A DNA stretch of 64,000 bases from Shimia sp. SK013 (lineage in GTDB: Bacteria; Pseudomonadota; Alphaproteobacteria; Rhodobacterales; Rhodobacteraceae), in the NCBI RefSeq assembly GCF_001292625.1, contig NZ_LAJH01000012.1, forward strand, positions 248,001-312,000, given 5' to 3'. Position 1 is the first letter of the stretch. Each line of letters starts with the position of its first letter. Below the pieces are notes generated by a model, which saw only the letters and a list, made by a program, of their open reading frames with translations, was not told the DNA's origin and searched no databases. Below are positions 18,426 through 26,984 of this stretch, one piece after another. A program made the position numbers and the translations under genes.

Positions 18426-19457
18426 ATGACGGACGAAGAGCGGAAACAGTCGGGGCAACCGCGTATTGTGGTGGCGGGCGCGGGTAGTATTGGCTGTTTT
18501 GTAGGTGGCATGCTGGCGCGGGGCGTACAGGATGTGACGCTGTTGGTGCGGCCTTATATGGCCGAAGAGCTTTCAAAGCAGGGGGTTTCGCTGACAGATT
18601 TTGGCGGTCTGGATGAGGCGTTGTCGCCGGATGCAGTGACACTTGTGACCGGTTCGGCTGGCCTGTCTGAGGCGGATATCATTTTGGTGACGGTCAAGAG
18701 CGGTGCGACGGCGGCGATTGCTGAACAGATTGCCGAACACGCGCCCAAGGAGGCCGTGGTTGTCTCGCTGCAAAACGGCACGCAGAACGCGCAGGTCTTG
18801 CGCGACCGTCTGCAGGGCTGGGATGTGCGCGCGGGCATGGTGCCGTTCAACGTGGTCGCGATGGGGGGCGGAAGGTTTCACCGCGGCACCAGTGGTGACA
18901 TCCTGATTGAAAAAGGGGCGGGGCATGTGGCGCGCAAGCTGAGTGTAAACGGGCTTGATGTGCATGAGGTCAAACACATGGAGCCGGTGCAATGGGGAAA
19001 ACTGCTGATCAACCTCAACAATGCGCTCAATGCGTTGTCTGACCTGCCATTGCGTCATCAGATCATGGACATGCGTTGGCGGCGGCTAATGGCGGATCAG
19101 ATGAAAGAGGCGTTGGTGGTGCTGGACGCGGCGCGCATTGAGACCACAAACCCAGTCACGCAGGCGGTGCCAATGCGGTTGGTACCGCGGATATTGCGAT
19201 TGCCGACATGGGCGTTTCGCGGAGTGGCCAAGGCGATGCTGGCGATTGATCCCAATGCCCGCAGTTCGATGTGGGAAGATCTAAGCAAGGGGCGGCACAC
19301 CGAGGTCGACGAGTTGCAGGGGGTGATCGTGGCGCTGGCCCGTGAGAGCAACATTCCAGCGCCAATCAATGAGCGGGTCGTCAACCTTATACGGGCTGCC
19401 GAAGCGGCAGGTGCAGGCGCACCGGGACTGCGCCCGGATCAGGTTCGAGGTGACTGA
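18426..19457 (+). CDS. Ketopantoate reductase family protein (ApbA/PanE)
   Basis: A 343-residue NADPH-dependent reductase with the N-terminal Rossmann signature GAGSIG near 18-23, QNGTQN near 120-125, and a helical C-terminal domain containing a Lys-Leu-Leu-Ile-Asn-Leu-Asn-Asn segment with the expected catalytic Lys. Typical PanE makes pantoate for CoA. Family paralogues of this length are common, so the exact substrate is uncertain. ATG 18426 has GGGGAG just upstream; the frame extends to 18390 without family resemblance. Confidence 0.85.
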   Translation: MTDEERKQSGQPRIVVAGAGSIGCFVGGMLARGVQDVTLLVRPYMAEELSKQGVSLTDFGGLDEALSPDAVTLVTGSAGLSEADIILVTVKSGATAAIAEQIAEHAPKEAVVVSLQNGTQNAQVLRDRLQGWDVRAGMVPFNVVAMGGGRFHRGTSGDILIEKGAGHVARKLSVNGLDVHEVKHMEPVQWGKLLINLNNALNALSDLPLRHQIMDMRWRRLMADQMKEALVVLDAARIETTNPVTQAVPMRLVPRILRLPTWAFRGVAKAMLAIDPNARSSMWEDLSKGRHTEVDELQGVIVALARESNIPAPINERVVNLIRAAEAAGAGAPGLRPDQVRGD

Positions 19458-19473
19458 GCGGACAATATACGTG

Positions 19474-20961
19474 TCAGCCAATCAGTGAATTGAGTACCCA
19501 AAACACAAATGCAGACATCAGTGCAGCGGCCGGTACGGTGATCACCCAAGCCGCGACAATGGTCATGAAGTGGCTGCGGCGGACCAGCTTGCGGCGGCGG
19601 CGTTCTTCCGGAGCGAGGAGCGGAATATGTGGCAGCGGACGCGTTGCAGCCAACTTGCGGCGGCGGCGTTCGGTGTGCCATTCACGGTAAAACCCAACCC
19701 CGAAAATACCGCCCACGGCGATGTGGGTGGAGCTGACGGGCAGGCCCAGCCAAGAGGCGACAATCACCGTGATCGCGGCAGAGAGCGCCACGCAGTAGGC
19801 GCGCATCGGGTTCAATTTGGTGATCTGCTCGCCAACCATGCGGATCAGTTTCGGTCCAAAGAGGAACAGGCCGAAAGAGATACCAAGCGCGCCGATAATC
19901 ATAACCCAAGTGGGGATTGCCACCTTGGCAGCGATGTCGCCGAACTGCGAGGCATGCACGATGGCCGCCAACGGACCTACGGCGTTTGCCACGTCGTTGG
20001 CACCGTGTGCAAAGGAGAGAAGTGCTGCGGAGAAGACCAGCGGCAGGCCGAAGAGGACTTTGAGAGATTTGTTGCGGTTCTCAAGGCCTTCGGATTGGCG
20101 ACGGATCAGCGGGCGGGTGATGAAGTAAGTGGCAACACCAATTGCTGCACCGATCAGCAAAGCGGTTTGCAGGTCGATCTTGATGATGCGCTTGAGGCCT
20201 TTGAGCGCCAGATAGGCGGCGAAGGCAGCGGCCATAATGGCGACCAGAACCGGCACCCATTTGCGGGCGGCGGCGATTTTGTCGTCCTGATAAACGATCT
20301 TGGCTTTGATAAAGGCGAGGAAGGCGGCCGCGATGGCGCCGCCAAGAACCGGCGAAATCACCCAAGAGGCCGCAATTTTCCCCATTGTCGGCCAATCCAC
20401 AGCGCCAAAACCCGCTGCCGCAATGCCTGCGCCCATGACGCCGCCAACCACCGAGTGGGTGGTGGACACCGGCGCGCCGACCCATGTGGCAAGATTGACC
20501 CACAGCGCCGCTGAGATCAGCGCGGCCAACATGGCCCAGATAAACACCTGTGCACTTTCCATGCCTGAGGGATCGATGATGCCTTTGGAAATCGTCGACA
20601 CAACGTCGCCGCCTGCGAGCAAAGCTCCGGCGCTTTCGAAAATGGCTGCGATCAGGATCGCGCCGCCCATCGTCAAGGCATTGGCGCCCACCGCGGGGCC
20701 CATGTTGTTGGCCACATCGTTGGCACCGATGTTGATGGCCATATAGGCGCCAATTGCAGCTGCGGCGACAATCAACAGGTTGCTGGGGTGGTTGCCGAAG
20801 AAAAACCCTGCAACCAAGCCCGCGACCACGATAAACGCCAGCGCGACGCCAAGGCCCACCATTGGGCGGGACACATATTGAGTGCCAGCTTCCAGATGAG
20901 AGATACGGTGCAGATCGCGGTCCAGAGCGGACCATTGTTTACCGTGTTTAGGCGCAGCCAT
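19474..20961 (-). CDS. pit: Low-affinity inorganic phosphate transporter, PiT family
   Basis: A 495-residue membrane protein with about ten to twelve helices. Both PiT signature repeats are present: a first GANDVANNMGPAVG segment near residue 80 and a second HGANDVANAVGP near 325. It symports phosphate (often as a metal-phosphate) with protons or sodium. The N-terminal ~35 residues are hydrophilic and cytosolic. No PhoU-like partner is adjacent. It is convergent with the PanE-family gene (16-bp gap). Confidence 0.93.
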   Translation of the reverse strand: MAAPKHGKQWSALDRDLHRISHLEAGTQYVSRPMVGLGVALAFIVVAGLVAGFFFGNHPSNLLIVAAAAIGAYMAINIGANDVANNMGPAVGANALTMGGAILIAAIFESAGALLAGGDVVSTISKGIIDPSGMESAQVFIWAMLAALISAALWVNLATWVGAPVSTTHSVVGGVMGAGIAAAGFGAVDWPTMGKIAASWVISPVLGGAIAAAFLAFIKAKIVYQDDKIAAARKWVPVLVAIMAAAFAAYLALKGLKRIIKIDLQTALLIGAAIGVATYFITRPLIRRQSEGLENRNKSLKVLFGLPLVFSAALLSFAHGANDVANAVGPLAAIVHASQFGDIAAKVAIPTWVMIIGALGISFGLFLFGPKLIRMVGEQITKLNPMRAYCVALSAAITVIVASWLGLPVSSTHIAVGGIFGVGFYREWHTERRRRKLAATRPLPHIPLLAPEERRRRKLVRRSHFMTIVAAWVITVPAAALMSAFVFWVLNSLIG

Positions 20962-21082
20962 GATGGAATCCCTGAAATATTTGGCACAGGGCTAAAGACA
21001 TGCACCGCGCATTTCAACGGTGTAGTTACAAATCTGTCACAAAGGGAATGGTTTTAGCGCGACAAAGACGGCTTGCGGCGGA

Positions 21083-21541
21083 TTAGAAGTCTCGCAGCAA
21101 CGCTTGCAGTTCTGGTTCGTTCACCATCTCGGCGGCCTGCTCGAGCCGCACCCATTTGCGCGTCCGCTCGTCTGCTTCGGGAAAGGTGTCCTCAAGCTGA
21201 GTCACATGCGCCTCATAGACTTTGACTTCGACCGGGATCTCAAGGCCTGTGTCCAGACGCTTGTCATAGCCGTAGCTGCCCACAGGACTGGTGTTCATAT
21301 TGGCCTCACGTACGCCGGCCTCTTCCCAGGCTTCCTGCAGTGCGGAGCCGGGGGCGTCTTTGCCGTCAATTGGCCAGCCTTTGGGAAGGACCCAGCGGCC
21401 GGTGTCCCGTGAGGTGACAAGCAGCACCTCTTGAGCAGGACCGGGTTCACGCAGGCACAAAGCAGCAACCTGCAACCGCCGGGGGCGACGCAGCAGCGGA
21501 ACAAGCACGCTGTCAAAAGCTTTTCTAAGTGCGCTGGGCAT
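21083..21541 (-). CDS. Nudix hydrolase
   Basis: A 152-residue Nudix-fold protein resembling diphosphoinositol-polyphosphate/dinucleotide hydrolases. The Nudix box, starting at Gly after Pro-Lys, keeps the catalytic Glu of the EAWEEAGV half, but the first box Glu is Lys and the Arg of RE is Gln. The open frame extends to 21766 inside the upstream hrpB gene. ATG 21541 is chosen because the family begins there, giving a 104-bp gap from the hrpB stop. Confidence 0.85.
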   Translation of the reverse strand: MPSALRKAFDSVLVPLLRRPRRLQVAALCLREPGPAQEVLLVTSRDTGRWVLPKGWPIDGKDAPGSALQEAWEEAGVREANMNTSPVGSYGYDKRLDTGLEIPVEVKVYEAHVTQLEDTFPEADERTRKWVRLEQAAEMVNEPELQALLRDF

Positions 21542-21645
21542 AGTGAGGTCAGTCTGCTCGGTCTTGTTGTTCTGTTTTTGTAATCTTGATTGATTAAGAA
21601 TGTATATACGTACGATATGCGCTCGCGTCAAGGCGGGCAGGTTTT

Positions 21646-24090
21646 TCAAGGGTTTCGTCGTTTTGCGCGCAATGTCGGATCGGCCTGAGTTGGGTCTTCT
21701 GGCCAAGGGTGTTTGGGGTAGCGCCCACGCATGTCTTTGCGAACATCCGCATAAGAGCTCGCCCAAAATCCGGGGATGTCCATGGTGGTTTGGACGGGTT
21801 TCTGTCCTGGAGAGAGAAGTGTGACGCGCAACGGCGTGCGGCCCACCATTGGGTGGCTGGTTTGACCAAACATCTCTTGCAGGCGCAGGGTGATTTCCGG
21901 GGTCTCGCCGGAGTAGTCGATCGGGATTTTGCGGTTGAGCGGCGTGGTGAAGTGCGCAGGCGCGAGGCGGTCAACAAGCTGCATCTGCGGCCAATCAAGG
22001 CGGGTGCGAAGGGCTTCCAACAGGTCGAATTTCTTCCAATGATCCGAGGTTTTCACGCCAGACAGATGTGGCAATAGCCAGTCTTCAATCGAGGCCATCA
22101 ACCCTTTGGGCGTCATGTCCGGCAAGTCGTGACCCGCGGTGCGGATCAGCTCGACCCGCGCCACAAAACGGTGTGCGGCAGGCGCAAGCGTTATGCCAAG
22201 ATCGCGCACACCGTCCAACATGGCTGAGGCTATGGCGTCGTCCGGCGCGTCTTTCCAGATGCGGTCATCCAGCGCGATGGCGCCAAGGCGTTCTTGGCGT
22301 CGGGCAATGACCCGCCGTTCCCGTTTCGACCACGTGCAGGTATCAATCCATTGAATTTGTTCGATAAACAGGTCGCGAAGTTGGGATTCTGAAATTTGAA
22401 TAGCTTGGCGGATGCGGGCTTCGCGCGGGTTACCGTCAGTGTCGGTCACAACGATCAGGCGGGCATTTGCCATTGGATCGCCGTCGTCCAAGATGACACC
22501 TTTGCCGCCCGACAGCACGAACCGCGGCGTGTCGCCTTTGCGGCGAAGGCCGATGCGGTCAGGGTAGGCCAGTGCCGCCATTTCTTCCGGGGCGAGGCTG
22601 TCTGAGCGCAGGTCCCTTGTGGATTGGCGCAAGCGCTTGGCTTCGCTGCGGAGTGTAGCGAGAGTGGCGCGGTTGACGCTGAAGGGGCGGCGGTTGGTGA
22701 ACGTCTGCAGATCGTTTAGCGCCTCAAGCCGTAGGGCAAGGTCGACCGGCGCGCCCCGGCTGAGCGGATCGCGTGCGGCCAAAAGGGCAGCGACGGGCGC
22801 AGCCTGCGGGCCCGCGACGGCCATCATATGCGCGAGACGTGGATGCAGGGGCAAAGTGGCGAGGGTTTTGCCGTGCGTGGTTATGCGATTGTTGCTGTCT
22901 AGCGCGCCGAGCATCCGCAGGACGGTTTGCGCTTCGGCAAAACTTCCCGGGTTGGGAGGTGTCAGAAAGGCGAGGCCGTCGGGTGTCGCGCCCCATAGTG
23001 CCAACTCAAGCGCCAGACCCGTGAGGTCGGCGGCCTCGATCTCGGCGGGGGGGTAAGGCAGCAGGCCGCCTTCTTCTCCTTTGGTCCACAGGCGGTAGCA
23101 GATGCCTTCGGCGACACGACCGGCGCGACCTTGGCGTTGGGTGGCTTCGGCGCGGGTGACCCGCTCTGTTACTAGGCGCGACATTCCGGATCCGGGATCA
23201 AAGCGCGCGCGGCGGGCGCGACCAGCATCCACGACAACGCGTACGTCCTGAATGGTGAGAGAGGTTTCGGCGATCGACGTCGCCAGAACCACTTTGCGGC
23301 CTTTGTCGATGGGGCGGATTGCGGCCTGTTGGTCTTTGAACGGCATGGCGCCAAAAAGGGGATGCACGGTGCAACCCGGCGGCAAACGCAGGGCAGATTG
23401 GGTGCGGCGAATTTCGCCTTCGCCGGGAAGGAACACCAGAACGCCGCCATCGGTTTCGGCAATGGCCTGTTCAACCAGACGGGCGGTGGCCTCTTCCAAC
23501 CGCTCGGTTTTGGCCAGCGGGCGGCCGCGCCAGCGGGTTTCCACCGGAAAGGCGCGGCCCTGCGAGGTGATGACCGGCACGTTGCCCATCAGTTCGGCCA
23601 CCGGGTCGGCGTCAAGCGTCGCGGACATGGCGACAAGGATCAGGTCATCGCGCAGGGCGTCCGCGATCTCAAGGCACAGGGCGAGGCCAAGATCGGCGTT
23701 CAGGCTGCGTTCGTGGAATTCGTCAAAGATCACCGCGCCGATGCCAGAAAGCTCGGCGTCTGATTGGATCATTCGGGTGAGGATGCCCTCGGTCACAACC
23801 TCGATGCGGGTGGATTTGCCAATTTTTCTGTCGCCGCGCACGCGGTACCCGACGGTCTCGCCAGCCTTTTCGCCCAGCGTCTGGGCCATGCGCTCGGCCG
23901 CCGCGCGGGCCGCGAGGCGGCGTGGCTCCAACATAAGAATGCGGCCTTTGGTGAGGCCCGCTTCAAGCATCGCAAGCGGCACAACTGTGGTTTTGCCGGC
24001 GCCGGGAGGGGCTTGCAGCACGGCGCGATTGTGCGCCCGCAAAGCGGACAGCAGCGGGTCAAGCGCGTCGTGGATCGGCAAGGTGGTCAT
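21646..24090 (-). CDS. hrpB: ATP-dependent helicase HrpB
   Basis: An 814-residue DEAH-box RNA helicase-like protein. It has Walker A APPGAGKTT at 27-35, DEFHERS (DEAH-box variant) near 122, and QRQGRAGR motif VI near 320, followed by HA2/winged-helix and the HrpB-specific C-terminal domain. The length matches HrpB (about 800-830). Its physiological role is poorly defined. It is downstream of a DUF3108 gene (54-bp gap) on the same strand. Confidence 0.95.
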   Translation of the reverse strand: MTTLPIHDALDPLLSALRAHNRAVLQAPPGAGKTTVVPLAMLEAGLTKGRILMLEPRRLAARAAAERMAQTLGEKAGETVGYRVRGDRKIGKSTRIEVVTEGILTRMIQSDAELSGIGAVIFDEFHERSLNADLGLALCLEIADALRDDLILVAMSATLDADPVAELMGNVPVITSQGRAFPVETRWRGRPLAKTERLEEATARLVEQAIAETDGGVLVFLPGEGEIRRTQSALRLPPGCTVHPLFGAMPFKDQQAAIRPIDKGRKVVLATSIAETSLTIQDVRVVVDAGRARRARFDPGSGMSRLVTERVTRAEATQRQGRAGRVAEGICYRLWTKGEEGGLLPYPPAEIEAADLTGLALELALWGATPDGLAFLTPPNPGSFAEAQTVLRMLGALDSNNRITTHGKTLATLPLHPRLAHMMAVAGPQAAPVAALLAARDPLSRGAPVDLALRLEALNDLQTFTNRRPFSVNRATLATLRSEAKRLRQSTRDLRSDSLAPEEMAALAYPDRIGLRRKGDTPRFVLSGGKGVILDDGDPMANARLIVVTDTDGNPREARIRQAIQISESQLRDLFIEQIQWIDTCTWSKRERRVIARRQERLGAIALDDRIWKDAPDDAIASAMLDGVRDLGITLAPAAHRFVARVELIRTAGHDLPDMTPKGLMASIEDWLLPHLSGVKTSDHWKKFDLLEALRTRLDWPQMQLVDRLAPAHFTTPLNRKIPIDYSGETPEITLRLQEMFGQTSHPMVGRTPLRVTLLSPGQKPVQTTMDIPGFWASSYADVRKDMRGRYPKHPWPEDPTQADPTLRAKRRNP

Positions 24091-24144
24091 GCCTGCGTTA
24101 TCAGGCAGGACGTGGGCGGCGTCCAGTGGTGAGATCGGCCGGAA

Positions 24145-24894
24145 TCAGTCTTTGCGGAACAGTTTGGCCTTGCCGTGGCGCGATGTCAGGTGGATTTCGG
24201 AGGCCTGCCACATGTCTGCTACCCGCTCGTAGGTGATAGACAGGGGCGAGGTTTTGAGTTCTGCCAGCTCGTCGGCTGAATAGCCCCCGATGCGATCATA
24301 GGTGCCGGAACAGGTGACCTTGTTGGCGTCACCGTCGCGGTTTTTCAGGGTGATGCGAACAAGGCGTGTGCCGTCAAACTGGGTTTGGTCCAGCTGGCAC
24401 AGCGTGGCATCTGTTTGGTCGCGAAGCGTGAGCCACATCATTGTCATGGGGTCAATGGCATCCTGTTTTGCAGTGTCTGGGATCGGCGTTTCGGGATCTT
24501 GTGCGCCGGCGGTTTTGGTGGGCAGGCCGTTGGCAAAACGCAATTTGGTTTCCGACACGCGCCGACCGGTGTCGATTGACCCGTCATAGGCAGCGGGCAC
24601 CAAGCTGGCTTGGCGCACAGCGCCGTTGGCGGCAATTTCAAACCGGATGCGTTTCAAAATCCCCGCGAGCCCTGTGGTTTTGAATGCGCCGCGGCCTTTG
24701 TAGGTCGTCGAAGTTTGTGAGGTCGCCACCCGCAGTTCTCCGACTTTGAGGCCAAACGCGTGAACGGACCAAAGTTGGGACTCGTTGGCCGCGGCCGCGG
24801 TTGGCAGGATCAGGGGTGCGCAAAGAGCGACCCGTTGTCCCAAATGGCGCAAAAGTGGCCGGCGGGCTGGACAAGAGTGTTTTGGGCGGGGCAT
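24145..24894 (-). CDS. DUF3108 domain-containing periplasmic protein
   Basis: A 249-residue protein with a long basic N-terminus, a hydrophobic stretch at about 20-35 and an Ala-rich cleavage site, so it is probably exported. The mature part is beta-rich and follows the DUF3108 pattern (Phe-Gly-Leu-Lys-Val-Gly-Glu-Leu near the start; Tyr-x-Gly at the middle). The function is unknown. Only 31 bp separate its start from the divergent meaB start, so the promoters must overlap or the real start lies slightly downstream. Confidence 0.75.
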   Translation of the reverse strand: MPRPKHSCPARRPLLRHLGQRVALCAPLILPTAAAANESQLWSVHAFGLKVGELRVATSQTSTTYKGRGAFKTTGLAGILKRIRFEIAANGAVRQASLVPAAYDGSIDTGRRVSETKLRFANGLPTKTAGAQDPETPIPDTAKQDAIDPMTMMWLTLRDQTDATLCQLDQTQFDGTRLVRITLKNRDGDANKVTCSGTYDRIGGYSADELAELKTSPLSITYERVADMWQASEIHLTSRHGKAKLFRKD

Positions 24895-24925
24895 GAAAAG
24901 GGCCTAGATCATTACAGGTGACGGA

Positions 24926-25909
24926 ATGGATATCGCAGACTTGCGTGACAGGATATTGAACCAAGAGCGTCGGGCGCTTGCAAGGGCCATCACGTTGGTT
25001 GAAAGCGCACGCGAGGACCACCGGGCGCAGGCCGCGCAATTGCTGGACGGTCTGCGCGGAAGTGGCCGTCAGTCGTTGCGCATTGGGCTGTCGGGCACGC
25101 CGGGTGTGGGCAAATCCACGTTCATTGAGAGTTTTGGTATGATGTTGACCGCGCAGGGACTGCGGGTTGCGGTGCTGGCGGTGGATCCAAGTTCAGCCCG
25201 CTCAGGCGGGTCGATTTTGGGGGATAAGACGCGGATGGAGCGGCTGAGCCGCGACAAAAACGCTTTTATCCGGCCATCCCCCAGCCAGACCCATTTGGGC
25301 GGTGTCGCGCGGCGTACGAGAGAAGCGGTGGCGCTTTGTGAAGCGGCAGGATTTGACGTTGTGTTGATCGAAACGGTGGGTGTTGGGCAATCCGAAACTG
25401 TCGTGGCAGAGATGTCGGACCTATTCTTGTTGCTGTTGGCACCTGCGGGTGGCGACGAATTGCAGGGGGTGAAGCGCGGCATTATGGAGATGGCGGACCT
25501 GATCCTTGTGAACAAAGCCGACGGAGATCTGAAATCCGCAGCCATGCGCACCTGTGCCGACTATTCCGGCGCCCTGCGCCTGCTGCGAAAACGTCCGCAG
25601 GATCCCGAAGGGTTTCCCAAGGCGATGACGGTTTCGGCTTTGCAAGAAGACGGTCTTTCCAAGACGTGGGAAGAGCTGTGTTCGCTGACCGAGTGGCGCA
25701 AGGAGGCCGGACATTGGGCCACGCGGCGGGCCGATCAGGCGCAGTATTGGTTTCATGAAGAGTTGCGGCAAGCGTTGTTGGCGCAGCTGCAAACAAAAGA
25801 CGCGCAGGCCGTGATTGCCGAAATGGGCCGCAAGGTTGCTGCGGGGGACGTTGCGCCGTCCGTTGCGGCGGACCAAGCGCTCGCGGCTCTGGGGATTACT
25901 CAGAGCTGA
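24926..25909 (+). CDS. meaB: MeaB-type GTPase, chaperone of methylmalonyl-CoA mutase
   Basis: A 327-residue G3E-family P-loop GTPase. Walker A GTPGVGKST is at 57-65, the switch region has Asp-Pro-Ser-Ser near 95, VETVGVGQSE near 150, and NKADGD near 198 for guanine recognition. It protects and reloads adenosylcobalamin-dependent mutases, which act in the ethylmalonyl-CoA or propionate route of this group. No mutase gene is in the window. It is convergent with the Sua5 gene (10-bp gap). Confidence 0.93.
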   Translation: MDIADLRDRILNQERRALARAITLVESAREDHRAQAAQLLDGLRGSGRQSLRIGLSGTPGVGKSTFIESFGMMLTAQGLRVAVLAVDPSSARSGGSILGDKTRMERLSRDKNAFIRPSPSQTHLGGVARRTREAVALCEAAGFDVVLIETVGVGQSETVVAEMSDLFLLLLAPAGGDELQGVKRGIMEMADLILVNKADGDLKSAAMRTCADYSGALRLLRKRPQDPEGFPKAMTVSALQEDGLSKTWEELCSLTEWRKEAGHWATRRADQAQYWFHEELRQALLAQLQTKDAQAVIAEMGRKVAAGDVAPSVAADQALAALGITQS

Positions 25910-25919
25910 GACGAGGCGG

Positions 25920-26903
25920 TTACGCGCCGCGCGGGGCGGCGGCCCTGCGCAAACGGTCATTGATCGCGCGGCCCAGGCCATGTTCCGGCACAGGTGAGAC
26001 AGCGATCGGGGTGTCTCCCTCTTGATCGAGCCTATGCAGGTGGTGAAACAGATTGGCAGCGGCTTCGGTCAGGTCGCCGGACGGGCTTAGGTTCAGCGTG
26101 GCGCCGTCTACCTTACCAAACCCTAGCAAGCGTTCGGTTGTTTTGACCTTGATCGCGTTCAGTCGCACTGGCGCGCCGGGGGCATAGTGTGACGTCATCT
26201 GGCCTGGTGCGGTCAAAGCGTCGCCATCCTGATACAGCGCGAGTGATGCGCCAAGCGCGGCCTCAAGGGCTTCCAGTGGCAAACCGCCCGGACGCAATAG
26301 GCGTGGCGTGTCCGCGAGACCCAATATGGTGCTTTCGACCCCAACGTCGCAGGGGCCGCCATCAACCACGGCTTCGATGCGGTTCGACAAACCGGCAAGA
26401 ACATGGGCAGCCTCGGTTGGGCTGATACGGCCGGACGGATTGGCCGAAGGCGCGGCGACGGGACCATCAAACGCCTTGAGCAAAGCCCGCGCCACTGGGT
26501 GGGCAGGGATGCGGATCGCCAACGTGGGAAGATCAGCCGTCACAAGCGGGGAAAGTCCGGCGTCGGGCCGCAAGGGCAGCACCAGTGTTAGCGGTCCGGG
26601 CCAGAAGGCGCTGGCAATCCGATCGGCCGTGTCGTCCCAAACGACGTAGCGTTTGGCTGCCTCAACATCCGGCACATGCACAATCAAGGGATTGAAGCGG
26701 GGGCGGCCTTTGGCCTCAAATATGCGTGCCACAGCCAAATCGCTGCGCGCATCCGCGCCAAGCCCGTAAACGGTTTCGGTTGGAAACGCGACGAGCCCAC
26801 CTTGACCGAGAATGTCGGCTGCGCGGGTAAATCCGGTCGCATCAGGCGTGAGGGTTTCAGTTTCCAACGGGGCGGCTCCTGTGACGCTGCGTTCTTCTAT
26901 CAT
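25920..26903 (-). CDS. L-threonylcarbamoyladenylate synthase (Sua5/TsaC type)
   Basis: A 327-residue two-domain Sua5-type enzyme that makes threonylcarbamoyl-AMP for tRNA t6A37 modification. The N-terminal YrdC domain has PTETVYGLGADA and the KGRPRFNPL loop; a ~100-residue C-terminal Sua5 domain follows a linker near 220. The short TsaC form lacks that domain. It is divergent from the acyl-CoA dehydrogenase gene across 81 bp. The first ~18 residues may be optional, since the family often starts near the Thr-Leu-Thr-Pro segment. Confidence 0.93.
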   Translation of the reverse strand: MIEERSVTGAAPLETETLTPDATGFTRAADILGQGGLVAFPTETVYGLGADARSDLAVARIFEAKGRPRFNPLIVHVPDVEAAKRYVVWDDTADRIASAFWPGPLTLVLPLRPDAGLSPLVTADLPTLAIRIPAHPVARALLKAFDGPVAAPSANPSGRISPTEAAHVLAGLSNRIEAVVDGGPCDVGVESTILGLADTPRLLRPGGLPLEALEAALGASLALYQDGDALTAPGQMTSHYAPGAPVRLNAIKVKTTERLLGFGKVDGATLNLSPSGDLTEAAANLFHHLHRLDQEGDTPIAVSPVPEHGLGRAINDRLRRAAAPRGA

Positions 26904-26984
26904 AGGGCTCTTTCGCCCCTTACCGTAAAGCGAAATGCTGCATACAAGCCGCAGCAGTTAATGCCAAGCCTGCCGGAGAATGTT

